From NCBI GenBank assembly GCA_030152805.1, contig JASLIG010000109.1, forward strand, positions 1 to 18,004: DNA of 18,004 bases. The letters run 5' to 3'. The notes under the pieces were generated by a model. That model saw nothing but the letters and a program-made list of their open reading frames with translations. It was not told the origin of the DNA and did no database searches. The number at the start of each line of letters is the position of its first letter. The first letter of the stretch is position 1. The position numbers and the translations under genes are program-made. Positions 7,311-13,966 of the stretch are shown here, piece after piece. Source of the DNA: Solirubrobacterales bacterium (GTDB taxonomy: Bacteria > Actinomycetota > Thermoleophilia > Solirubrobacterales > 70-9).

Positions 7311-7421
7311 GGCCAATCTCAGTAGGCCTCCGCTTAACTTCTCGGGTGGAGACCATGCCTGCTGACGCCGCAAGCGCCTGACCGAAAAGTACAAGACGCT
7401 CCGACCTACTGAGATTGGCCC
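7310..7421. repeat. 112-bp imperfect palindrome between the secDF operon and recJ
   Basis: A perfect 17-bp inverted repeat pairs 7310-7326 (GGGCCAATCTCAGTAGG) with 7405-7421. Inside it a second inverted pair matches ACTT-C-TCGG (7337-7345) with CCGA-A-AAGT (7382-7390), eight pairs around one mismatch. As RNA this would be a long closing stem, an internal loop, a second stem and an apical region of about 36 nt. There is no T-run after the right arm, so it is not a standard intrinsic terminator. No target duplication is obvious at the flanks, so a miniature mobile element is not proved either. It starts at the last base of the upstream stop codon and ends 56 bp before the preferred recJ start. 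A structured regulatory RNA or a repeat element are the main options. Confidence 0.8.
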
Positions 7422-7477
7422 AAATGCGGGCGTTTCCGGAGCTTGGTTCCGTCCGGAGCGCTCGGCAGCGTGGGGGC

Positions 7478-9904
7478 GTGGCGCAGACCCTGCATTCCTA
7501 CGAGGCCGAGCCTTACTCCTACGAGGAGGCTCGGGCGATATCGACCGAGCTGGAGCTGAGCGAGCCGGTGGCTATTGCGCTGGTGCGCAGGGGCTACCGG
7601 ACGCCGGAGGAGGCGCGGGCGTTCCTCGACGCCGATGAGATGCATCCACCTGACGCGTTCGAGGCGATGGGTGCAATCGTCGAGCGGATGCTGAAGGCAG
7701 TCGAGGGCGATCGCCGCGTCACCGTTCACGGCGACTTCGACGTCGACGGGGTCTGCGCGACGACGATCCTGGTCAGCACTCTTCGGGGGCTTGGAGCTGA
7801 GTGCGATTGGCTGATACCCGATCGGCTCGAGGACGGCTACGGACTCAGCGAGTCCAATGTTCGCAAGCTTGCGGAGCGAGGCACCTCGCTGATCCTCACA
7901 GCCGATTGCGGGATCACGGCCGTAGCTGAGGTTGAGCTGGCGAAGGAGCTTGGGATGGAGGTGATAGTCACCGACCACCACCAGCCAGGCGTGGAACTCC
8001 CCGCTTGTCCGATCCTGCACCCGGGCCTCGATGAGACCTATCCCTTCGCGGATCTCTGCGGCACCGCTGTGGCCTGGAAGCTCGCTTCTGCGTTGCGGGG
8101 GGCGGACGCCCTTCACGACACCGATCTCGACCTCGTGGCTCTGGCTACGGTGGCCGACTTGGTTCCGTTGGTGGGTGAGAACCGGGCGCTGGTGAAGCGA
8201 GGACTCGATGAGGTGCGGCGGGCTCGGCGGCCGGGGATCCGAGCGCTTCTCGCTGCGGCCAAATGCGAGCCGACCCAGCTCGACGAGGGGGATCTGGCTT
8301 TCCGGTTGGCACCTCGGATCAATGCCGCTGGACGGTTGTATCGGGCCGATGCCGGGGTTGAGCTGTTCCTGACCGATGACGAGGAAAGGGCGGCCCAGAT
8401 CGCCGAGGAGCTGAGTCGTGCCAATGGTGAGCGACGGGCTATGGAGCGCGAGGTAAGCAATGCGGCCGAGGCTACGTTGCGGGAGCTTCCGGAGGAGCTG
8501 TGCGAAGCACCGGGGATCGTCGTGGCTGGGGAGGGCTGGCACCCCGGGGTGATCGGGATCGTGGCGTCGCGGCTTGTCGAGAAGCACCACAAGCCCGTAG
8601 TGGTGATCTCGCTGGACGAGGACGGGACGGGACGGGGGTCGGGGCGGAGCATTCCGGGATTTGACCTGCTAGCCGGGCTCGAGGTATGCGCGGAGCACCT
8701 GAACACATTCGGGGGACATCGGGCCGCGGCGGGGCTGGAGCTGAAGGCGGGGGCACTCGATGCATTCCGCGAGGCGTTCGCTGCGCATGCGGCGGCGACC
8801 CTGGGACCCGAGGACCTGAAGCGGACCGAGCGGATCGACGCAATCGTCGGCGGCGCCTCGCTCGGGCTCGACCTGGCTGAGGAGTTGCGGCAGCTGGCGC
8901 CGTTCGGGATGGGCAATCCGGGCGTGCGGCTGCTGGTGCCCGCGGCGCGCGTGCGCGACGTGCGCACGATGGGGGAAGGCAAGCACGCTCGCTTCAGTCT
9001 CCACAGCGGCGCCCACAAAGCGCTGGGAGTCGCCTTCGGTCGACCTTCGCTCGGGGTCGGCGAGGACGATCTCGTCGACGTCGCCGTGCGGCTCGAGGTG
9101 AATCAGTGGAACGGCGCGGTCGAGCCGCGCGTCGTGCTGCGTGAGGTTTACCGGCGCGAGCAGGAAGAAAAGTCGCTGGAGAGCGCCGCCTGGTGGCAGC
9201 GCTTCGAGGCCGAGCTCGACACCGACCCGGCGGCGTGGCGGCCGCCCGTGTCCCCCGCGGAGGCTCCGCACCGGCGCCAGCTCCGCGGGAGCGCCAATGC
9301 CCCAGCTGCTGCCGTCGGCGAGCTCGCCTCTTGCGGAATCGAGGTCCTGGCGCTGGCCGCCGCAGCCGATCTGCGCGCGGCGATGAGCCGCGACGGCGTG
9401 CGCCTCGCCGACTACGCGGAGCTCGAACGCTCTCCGGGGCTGGCCGCCGGCTACGAGCACGTCGTCCTCGTCGACCCGCCGCCAGCGGCGCATTTTGAGC
9501 CGCTCCTGCTGGCCTGCGGCGAGCGCAACGGCTACCTGCACCGAGTCTGGGGCGAGGCGGAGTGGCGCTTCGCGCTCAACGTCCTCGCCGAGCACCTGGT
9601 CAGCCGCCAGACCCTGGTCTCCATCTTCCGCGACCTGCGCGACGCCGGCGAGGTCGCCGGCGAGGAGCTGCGCGAAGCCCTGCTCGGAAGTGGCCCGCAT
9701 CCACGTGGAGCCGAGACCGCGGCGCGCTGCTTTCGCGTCCTCGCCGAGCTCGGATTGCTTAGTGGAGAGCCAAATGGCGGCAGCGGAACGGTTGGGGTCG
9801 TATCCTCAGGAGGGACAGATCTGGAGCGCTCGGCGTCCTACCGGACCTACAGCGCCCGTTATGAGGAGTCGCGCCAATACCTCGAAACACACCGACAGCC
9901 GTAG
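7478..9904 (+). CDS. recJ: Single-stranded-DNA 5'-3' exonuclease RecJ
   Basis: RecJ degrades single-stranded DNA 5' to 3' in repair and recombination. From the GTG at 7478 the protein is 808 residues. It has the DHH-phosphoesterase motifs DFDVDG (86-91), ADCGI, TDHHQPG (D166-H168) and CGTAVAWKL, the DHHA1 glycine motif GGHRAAAG (412-419), and an OB-like region ending near 560. A further C-terminal region of about 245 residues resembles in placement the extra domain of Firmicutes RecJ. The start is uncertain: TTG 7415 and ATG 7424 are in frame, but they overlap the palindrome and add a non-conserved leader, and the recognisable fold begins at EPYSYEEARA. Codon choice changes sharply within the gene: CGG dominates Arg codons up to about 8930, CGC afterwards. 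Confidence 0.93.
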   Translation: MAQTLHSYEAEPYSYEEARAISTELELSEPVAIALVRRGYRTPEEARAFLDADEMHPPDAFEAMGAIVERMLKAVEGDRRVTVHGDFDVDGVCATTILVSTLRGLGAECDWLIPDRLEDGYGLSESNVRKLAERGTSLILTADCGITAVAEVELAKELGMEVIVTDHHQPGVELPACPILHPGLDETYPFADLCGTAVAWKLASALRGADALHDTDLDLVALATVADLVPLVGENRALVKRGLDEVRRARRPGIRALLAAAKCEPTQLDEGDLAFRLAPRINAAGRLYRADAGVELFLTDDEERAAQIAEELSRANGERRAMEREVSNAAEATLRELPEELCEAPGIVVAGEGWHPGVIGIVASRLVEKHHKPVVVISLDEDGTGRGSGRSIPGFDLLAGLEVCAEHLNTFGGHRAAAGLELKAGALDAFREAFAAHAAATLGPEDLKRTERIDAIVGGASLGLDLAEELRQLAPFGMGNPGVRLLVPAARVRDVRTMGEGKHARFSLHSGAHKALGVAFGRPSLGVGEDDLVDVAVRLEVNQWNGAVEPRVVLREVYRREQEEKSLESAAWWQRFEAELDTDPAAWRPPVSPAEAPHRRQLRGSANAPAAAVGELASCGIEVLALAAAADLRAAMSRDGVRLADYAELERSPGLAAGYEHVVLVDPPPAAHFEPLLLACGERNGYLHRVWGEAEWRFALNVLAEHLVSRQTLVSIFRDLRDAGEVAGEELREALLGSGPHPRGAETAARCFRVLAELGLLSGEPNGGSGTVGVVSSGGTDLERSASYRTYSARYEESRQYLETHRQP

Positions 9905-9936
9905 CCAATCAGGAGCTCCTCGGCGACCTCTTCGCC

Positions 9937-12141
9937 GTGGTCGAGGAGTTCGATTCTTCGCCGAGCGACGCGGAGATCGCGGCTAACGGCGGCGACCTTG
10001 CCACCTCGGTGGCGACGATCGACCGCGAGGCGGTAAAACGCGCCTTCGATTTTGCCTGCGACCGCCACTCCGACCAGATGCGACGCTCTGGCGATGAGTT
10101 CATTACTCACCCGGTTGGCGTTGCCCAGATCTGCGCCGGCATGCGGCTCGACACCGAGACTCTCTGCGCGGCCCTGCTGCACGACACGGTCGAGGACACC
10201 AGCGCCAGCCTGGAGGAGATCCGGTCCGATTTCGGCGAGGAGGTCGCCCAGCTCGTCGACGGCGTCACCAAGCTGACCGGGATCACCTTCGAGAGCCGCG
10301 ACGAGCGCCAGGCCGAGAACTACCGAAAGATGATGGTGGCGATGGCCAGTGACGTCAGGGTGATCCTGATCAAGCTGGCCGACCGGCTGCACAACATGCG
10401 CACCCTGGGCGCCCTGCCCAAGCAGAAGCAACTGACGAAGTCGCGCGAGACGCTGGAAATCTACGCGCCGCTCGCGCACCGGCTGGGGATCCACGCGATC
10501 AAGTGGGAGCTGGAGGACCTTGCCTTCGCCACCCTGCACCCGCGCAAGTACGCCGAAATCAAGAAGCTCGTCGCCCAGCAGCGCAACGAACGCGAGGTCT
10601 ACGTCGCCGAGGCCGGCAAATTCCTCTCCGGCGAGCTGCGAGCGGTCGGCATCGAGGCCGAGATCTCCGGCCGCGCCAAGCACTTCTACTCGATCTACAC
10701 GAAGATGACCAAGAAGGGCCGCGAGTTCAACGAGATCTTCGACCTGACCGCGATGCGGGTGATCGTCGGTTCGGTCAAGGACTGCTATGGCGCGATCGGC
10801 GTCATCCACTCGCTCTGGAAGCCACTCCCCGGCCGCTTCAAGGACTGGGTCGCGATGCCCAAGCCCAACATGTACCAGGCGCTGCACACGACGGTGATCG
10901 GCCCCGAGGGCAAGCCGCTGGAGATCCAGATCCGCACCGAGGAGATGCACAATCTGGCCGAGTACGGCATCGCCGCCCACGTCGCCTACAAGGAGGGCGC
11001 CGCCGCCGATCCGCGGAAAGAGAAGATGACCTGGCTGCGCCAGCTGGTCGAGGCCGAGGGAGAGCAAGACCCGGCCGAGTTCCTCGAGTCGCTCAAGGTC
11101 GACCTCTTCGAGGACGAAGTCTTCGTCTTCACCCCGAAGGGAGAAGTCAAGAACCTCTCCGCCGGTTCGACCCCGCTCGACTTCGCCTACGCCGTGCACA
11201 CCGACGTCGGCCACGCCTGCGTCGGCGCCAAGGTCAACGGCTCGATCGTGCCGCTGCATTACCAGCTGCGGTCGGGCGACATCGTTGAGGTGCTGACGGC
11301 GAAGCAGAAGCGCGGACCCTCGCGCGACTGGCTGAAGCTGGTGCGGACGAGCCGCGCCCGCAACAAGATCCGCGCCTTCTTCAAGGAGGAGAGCCGCGAG
11401 GACGCCGAGCGCAAGGGCCGCGAAGGACTCGAGGAAGCGCTGCGCACGCGCGGCCTGCCGATGCAGAAAGTCGCCTCCTCGCCGCTGCTCGTCGACGTGA
11501 TCCGCGAGATGGGCTTCCGTAAGGCGACCGAGTTCTACATCGCCCTCGGTCAGGGCAAAGTCTCGACCAAGGCCGTCGCCAACAAGCTGATGCAGCGGCT
11601 GAAGGCGGGGGAGGCGGTCGAGGAGGCCGACCCGCTCGGCATCGCCGCCGGCCATCGCGAGGACAAGGCGCGGCGCACCAAGGACGCCTCCAACTACGGG
11701 ATCAGCGTCAAGGGCGCCGCCAACGTGGCTGTACGCTTGGCGAAGTGCTGCCGGCCGGTGCCCGGCGACGAGATCGCCGGTTACGTCTCCCTTGGCCGCG
11801 GCATCACGATCCACCGTCGTGACTGCAAGAACATGAAGGCGCTGAAGCGGGCGCCGGAAAGGTTCGTCGATGTGAGCTGGGACGGCGAGAACGAGTCTTC
11901 CTACCGGGTCGAGCTGCAGATCGACGCATACGACCGCACCCGCCTGCTCGAGGATCTCTCGCGCACCTTCTCGGAGGCCGGGATCAACATCCTCAGCGCC
12001 AGCTGCACCACCAACCACCCGATGGTGAAAAACAGGTTCGTGATCGAGGTCGGCGACACCGAGCAGCTGAAGCAGTGCATCGCCCGCCTGCGCAACGTCG
12101 AGTCGGTCTTCGACGCCTACCGGATCACGCCCGGCGCTTAG
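9937..12141 (+). CDS. rel: Bifunctional (p)ppGpp synthetase/hydrolase (Rel/SpoT family)
   Basis: Rel enzymes make and degrade (p)ppGpp in the stringent response. The 734-residue chain has the full long-RSH layout. The HD hydrolase has H44, LLHDTVEDT (H82-D83) and LADRLHNMRTL (D149). The synthetase has YSIYTKM, EIFDLTAMRVIV and RTEEMHNLAEYGIAAH. A TGS domain (about 395-455), a zinc-finger-like segment with AKCCRPVPGDEI and HRRDC, and a C-terminal ACT domain (about 650-734) follow. The RFKD motif (300-303) is the charge type of bifunctional rather than RelA-only enzymes. The usual PKPNGYQSLH reads PKPNMYQALH here. GTG 9937 is the first canonical start, but the frame is open and plausibly coding back to 9865, and AGGAG (9911-9915) is too far upstream to serve it. 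Confidence 0.94.
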   Translation: MVEEFDSSPSDAEIAANGGDLATSVATIDREAVKRAFDFACDRHSDQMRRSGDEFITHPVGVAQICAGMRLDTETLCAALLHDTVEDTSASLEEIRSDFGEEVAQLVDGVTKLTGITFESRDERQAENYRKMMVAMASDVRVILIKLADRLHNMRTLGALPKQKQLTKSRETLEIYAPLAHRLGIHAIKWELEDLAFATLHPRKYAEIKKLVAQQRNEREVYVAEAGKFLSGELRAVGIEAEISGRAKHFYSIYTKMTKKGREFNEIFDLTAMRVIVGSVKDCYGAIGVIHSLWKPLPGRFKDWVAMPKPNMYQALHTTVIGPEGKPLEIQIRTEEMHNLAEYGIAAHVAYKEGAAADPRKEKMTWLRQLVEAEGEQDPAEFLESLKVDLFEDEVFVFTPKGEVKNLSAGSTPLDFAYAVHTDVGHACVGAKVNGSIVPLHYQLRSGDIVEVLTAKQKRGPSRDWLKLVRTSRARNKIRAFFKEESREDAERKGREGLEEALRTRGLPMQKVASSPLLVDVIREMGFRKATEFYIALGQGKVSTKAVANKLMQRLKAGEAVEEADPLGIAAGHREDKARRTKDASNYGISVKGAANVAVRLAKCCRPVPGDEIAGYVSLGRGITIHRRDCKNMKALKRAPERFVDVSWDGENESSYRVELQIDAYDRTRLLEDLSRTFSEAGINILSASCTTNHPMVKNRFVIEVGDTEQLKQCIARLRNVESVFDAYRITPGA

Positions 12142-12260
12142 CCGCCACTCCTGGTTTTTGTATTCGGTCCCGGGGTAGGGAGGGGGTGCGCGATCAGATA
12201 GGCGTTCCGATCCAAAAGGCGGACGCGCGGTCGCGCTGAGCTAGGATTGATGTCCTGACG

Positions 12261-12266
12261 AGGAGG
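12261..12266 (+). promoter_or_regulatory. Ribosome binding site fixing the GTG start at 12274
   Basis: AGGAGG lies seven bases before GTG 12274, giving strong support for this start. A TAGGAT hexamer at 12242-12247 could be a -10 element for the same gene, but no convincing -35 is present at the right distance. Confidence 0.7.
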
Positions 12267-12273
12267 TGCGGTC

Positions 12274-12660
12274 GTGAACCGCTGGGTTACGGTCAAGGTG
12301 GGGGCCTTCGCGGCCAAAACCCTGACCGGCGAGGACAAGGACGAAGCAAGGACGGTCCCGAGCGGCGACCGGGGAGTCGAGGTGGGCGTCTCGAGGGCGA
12401 TTCGCTTCTACCTCAACGATCGCGATAGCGACGGCCCCGGTTGGGCATACCCCGAATTTCTGCGGGGACACCAGCCCGGCGAGGAGTTCGAGCTTCGGCT
12501 CCAGATCGACAAGTCGCTATGGAGGGCCTTCACGATCGAGGCCAGGCGACAGGGAGTCACCGTGCCGCAGCTGCTCGAGCACGCCACGATGTACTACGCC
12601 GCCGAGCTCGACGCCGGCCGCGTCACCGAGCGCATGCTCGGCGACCTCAGGGTCGAGTAA
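12274..12660 (+). CDS. Small protein with ribbon-helix-helix-like C-terminus (paralog 1)
   Basis: The 128-residue protein has no family I can name. Its C-terminal part looks like a strand-helix-helix unit: EFELRLQID (71-79), helix to about 93 (SLWRAFTIEARRQG), then helix 97-112 (VPQLLEHATMYYAAEL). That pattern is typical of MetJ/Arc-type DNA-binding proteins. The N-terminus has a strand (VTVKVGAF) and a helix (GVSRAIRFYLN) joined by an acidic loop, followed by a Gly/Pro segment. It is homologous to the protein at 13609-13953: 14 of 35 residues match without gaps from D79, and both share the N-terminal VK-GxFAxK and GV-A-Y motifs. It converges on the sigma factor gene with 15 bp between stops. 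A role as a transcription regulator is inferred only. Confidence 0.75.
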   Translation: MNRWVTVKVGAFAAKTLTGEDKDEARTVPSGDRGVEVGVSRAIRFYLNDRDSDGPGWAYPEFLRGHQPGEEFELRLQIDKSLWRAFTIEARRQGVTVPQLLEHATMYYAAELDAGRVTERMLGDLRVE

Positions 12661-12675
12661 CTGGACTCAGGCGCT

Positions 12676-13287
12676 CTACGCGACGACAGGCGCGGCGCCC
12701 ATCTCGATCAACTTCGCCTTCAGCGTGCGGCGACCACGATGGTGCAGGCCGTGCACGGAGCTCTCCGACTTTTTCAGCGTCGCCGCGATCTCGACCGGCG
12801 AGAGTCCGGCGATGTGCCTGAGAATCAGCACCTCGCGCTGGTCCTCGGGCAGCGCCTCGAGCGCGACCCGCAGGTCCTGGCCGCGATCGAGGCTGACCTG
12901 GGCCCGGCCATTGTCGGCGATCCGCACTTCTTCAGCTGGAATCGCCCGACGCGCGCGCAGGTGGTCGAGCGCCGCGTTGCGCGCCACGCGCATGATCCAG
13001 GCCACGAAGGGCACCTCGCGCGGCTCGTACTTGTTGATTGCCTTCATCAGCTTGGCGAAGATGTTCTGGGTGATGTCTTCGGCCTCGTGATGGTCCTTGA
13101 CGAGGCTGTTGACGAAACGCTGGACGTCGGGGGCGAAGCGTACGTAGAGGAAGTGCAGGCCCTCACTGTCGCCGGCCTGGGCGCGTCTGACAGCCGCCTG
13201 TACCAACTGACTGTTACCGGCGCCGGAACCCGCCTCAGAGAGGCCTGTGAGGTTATGGGGGCGCAACTCTGTTTCGCGGCTGGTCAC
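12676..13287 (-). CDS. ECF-type RNA polymerase sigma factor
   Basis: The 203-residue protein has sigma region 2 (about 43-113: HHEAEDITQNIFAKLMKAI, the VPFVAWIMRVARNAALDHLRARR helix pair) and sigma region 4 (about 139-193: ALPEDQREVLILRHIAGLSPVEIAATL, then KKSESSVHGLHHRGRRTLK). There is no region 1.1 or 3, hence the ECF or ECF-like class. A polar N-terminal leader of about 30 residues precedes region 2. The GTG start at 13287 is backed by minus-strand GGGAG (13295-13299). No anti-sigma gene is adjacent. Instead, small paralogous ribbon-helix-helix-like genes lie on both sides. A TTGACA/TATTTC promoter 165-190 bp upstream and a hairpin in the leader suggest regulated expression. Its own target promoter is unknown. 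Confidence 0.92.
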   Translation of the reverse strand: MTSRETELRPHNLTGLSEAGSGAGNSQLVQAAVRRAQAGDSEGLHFLYVRFAPDVQRFVNSLVKDHHEAEDITQNIFAKLMKAINKYEPREVPFVAWIMRVARNAALDHLRARRAIPAEEVRIADNGRAQVSLDRGQDLRVALEALPEDQREVLILRHIAGLSPVEIAATLKKSESSVHGLHHRGRRTLKAKLIEMGAAPVVA

Positions 13288-13415
13288 TTGCGTTCTCCCG
13301 GTGCTCGATTGCTTTTGTCTGTATTTCGGGGTCTTTGCAGGCGCAAACAGCGGTCGCGAGCCAAAAACTCCAAATTGCGGATTCGTTTCTAATTTTTTCT
13401 ACGGAACTAGCGAAA

Positions 13416-13436
13416 ATTGAGGAGCCCTTCCTCAAT
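13416..13436 (-). promoter_or_regulatory. Hairpin in the sigma-factor mRNA leader
   Basis: ATTGAGGA (13416-13423) and TCCTCAAT (13429-13436) form a perfect 8-bp inverted repeat around a 5-nt loop. In the minus-strand transcript the hairpin is followed by a short TTT, giving a weak terminator or attenuator look. As DNA it could equally be an operator lying just downstream of the predicted transcription start. Confidence 0.5.
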
Positions 13437-13449
13437 GACGCGGCCCGAA

Positions 13450-13478
13450 GAAATAGTGGCCCTTCGTCTGAATGTCAA
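13450..13478 (-). promoter_or_regulatory. Predicted promoter for the sigma factor gene
   Basis: On the minus strand TTGACA (13473-13478) matches the housekeeping -35 consensus exactly. It is followed after 17 bp by TATTTC (13450-13455), a three-of-six match to TATAAT. Transcription would start near 13443, giving a leader of about 155 nt that contains the hairpin at 13416-13436. The spacing is ideal and the -35 perfect; the -10 is weak, which would suit an activated promoter. Confidence 0.5.
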
Positions 13479-13498
13479 TGCCCAATATTCGTCTAAAT
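13463..13498. repeat. Pair of direct repeats at the sigma promoter (candidate operators)
   Basis: TTCGTCTGAAT (13463-13473) and TTCGTCTAAAT (13488-13498) match at 10 of 11 bases and start 25 bp apart. The first covers part of the spacer and touches the -35 hexamer; the second lies just upstream of it. This placement suits binding sites for a regulator of the sigma gene. A looser relative, TTCGTTTCTAAT, occurs at 13382-13393. Confidence 0.45.
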
Positions 13499-13505
13499 CT
13501 CAGTC

Positions 13506-13564
13506 TTAGGCTCAAGTGGCTGTAAATGCACAGGTATTAGGGGCTGAAGTTAGGAGGAATTAGG
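13506..13564. repeat. Four TTAGG motifs upstream of paralog 2
   Basis: TTAGG occurs at 13506-13510, 13537-13541, 13550-13554 and 13560-13564, all in the same orientation, with start spacings of 31, 13 and 10 bp. In GC-rich DNA four copies in 59 bp is conspicuous and could mark a protein-binding array. It could also be a chance product of local AT- and G-rich composition. Confidence 0.3.
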
Positions 13565-13608
13565 TAGAAGGGGTGAAAATCTTGGGCATCCGCGGATAGT
13601 TGTATTGC

Positions 13609-13953
13609 GTGAGGCGCACCGTGAAAATCACTTTGGGCACATTCGCTTGCAAGGGAATCGAGACTTCTCTCGGCGCTGACGTCGTCACGGGCGTGCGAAC
13701 AGCGCTCGCCGATTACGCGCGCAGGATCGAGTCTGGTCCCCCGCCCGCCGGCCTGCCACCGTTTGCCTCAGGAGCGGCTGAGCCGGCGCCGGCCCAGTCC
13801 CTCGAACTCTCCCTCGACGAGAAGACCTGGGCGACCCTGGCGCGCGAGGCCGCGCGTCAGGGCACGACGCTGAGCCGCCTCGCGGCCCACACGGTCCTCG
13901 TCTACCTGGCCGAGTTCGATCGCCTCACGCCACCCGGCGGCGCCGCTGCCTAA
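13609..13953 (+). CDS. Small protein with ribbon-helix-helix-like C-terminus (paralog 2)
   Basis: From GTG 13609 the protein is 114 residues. The C-terminal half is a clear strand-helix-helix pattern: LELSLD (65-70), EKTWATLAREAARQG (71-85), TTLSRLAAHTVLVYLAEFD (86-104), as in ribbon-helix-helix DNA-binding proteins. The N-terminus (TVKITLGTFACKG, then VVTGVRTALADYARR) and a Pro/Ala linker precede it. It is a paralog of the protein at 12274-12660. GTG 13609 is chosen because it aligns with that protein's start; TTG 13600 and GTG 13621 are alternatives, and no good Shine-Dalgarno precedes any of them. It is divergent from the sigma gene and converges on the oxidoreductase gene with 13 bp between stops. 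The function is unknown; a regulator is inferred. Confidence 0.72.
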   Translation: MRRTVKITLGTFACKGIETSLGADVVTGVRTALADYARRIESGPPPAGLPPFASGAAEPAPAQSLELSLDEKTWATLAREAARQGTTLSRLAAHTVLVYLAEFDRLTPPGGAAA

Positions 13954-13966
13954 ACGTCAGCGGGCG

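Larger units (their letters stand above)
13288..13608. other. 321-bp regulatory region between sigma gene and paralog 2
   Basis: This divergent intergenic stretch is clearly more AT-rich than its surroundings. It contains a minus-strand promoter (13450-13478), two near-identical direct repeats at the promoter, a hairpin in the sigma leader, four TTAGG motifs nearer to paralog 2, and an eight-codon leader-like frame (GTG 13573 to TAG 13597-13599) that mimics the start of paralog 2. I saw no tRNA, no repeat array and no credible longer gene; the frame 13253-13435 on the minus strand is poor in coding character. Confidence 0.6.

Noticed and set aside
7310..7421. Faint resemblance of the minus strand (GAGAAGTTAAGCGG) to the GAAGTTAAGC motif of 5S rRNA
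   Set aside because: The motif is at the wrong position relative to the closing stem, and loop B/E and the other 5S helices are missing. The palindrome itself explains the similar segments.
7310..7421. Intrinsic terminator of the secDF operon
   Set aside because: The loop is 78 nt and no T-tract follows the right arm on either strand, so it does not fit a rho-independent terminator.
9859..12018. 719-codon open frame antisense to rel
   Set aside because: It is the complement of conserved rel codons; rel has all its domain motifs, whereas this frame has no recognisable domain.
12142..12180. Terminator after rel (GGCG...CGCC followed by TTTTT at 12153-12158)
   Set aside because: The stem is only four pairs and is separated from the T-run by several bases, too weak to call.
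13403..13407. GGAAC as a possible ECF -35 element toward paralog 2
   Set aside because: No GTC or CGTC-like -10 occurs 16-17 bp downstream, so an ECF-type promoter cannot be supported.
13253..13435. 60-codon minus-strand frame overlapping the sigma gene start
   Set aside because: TTG start inside the hairpin, AT-rich and random codon choice, no Shine-Dalgarno and no recognisable protein features.
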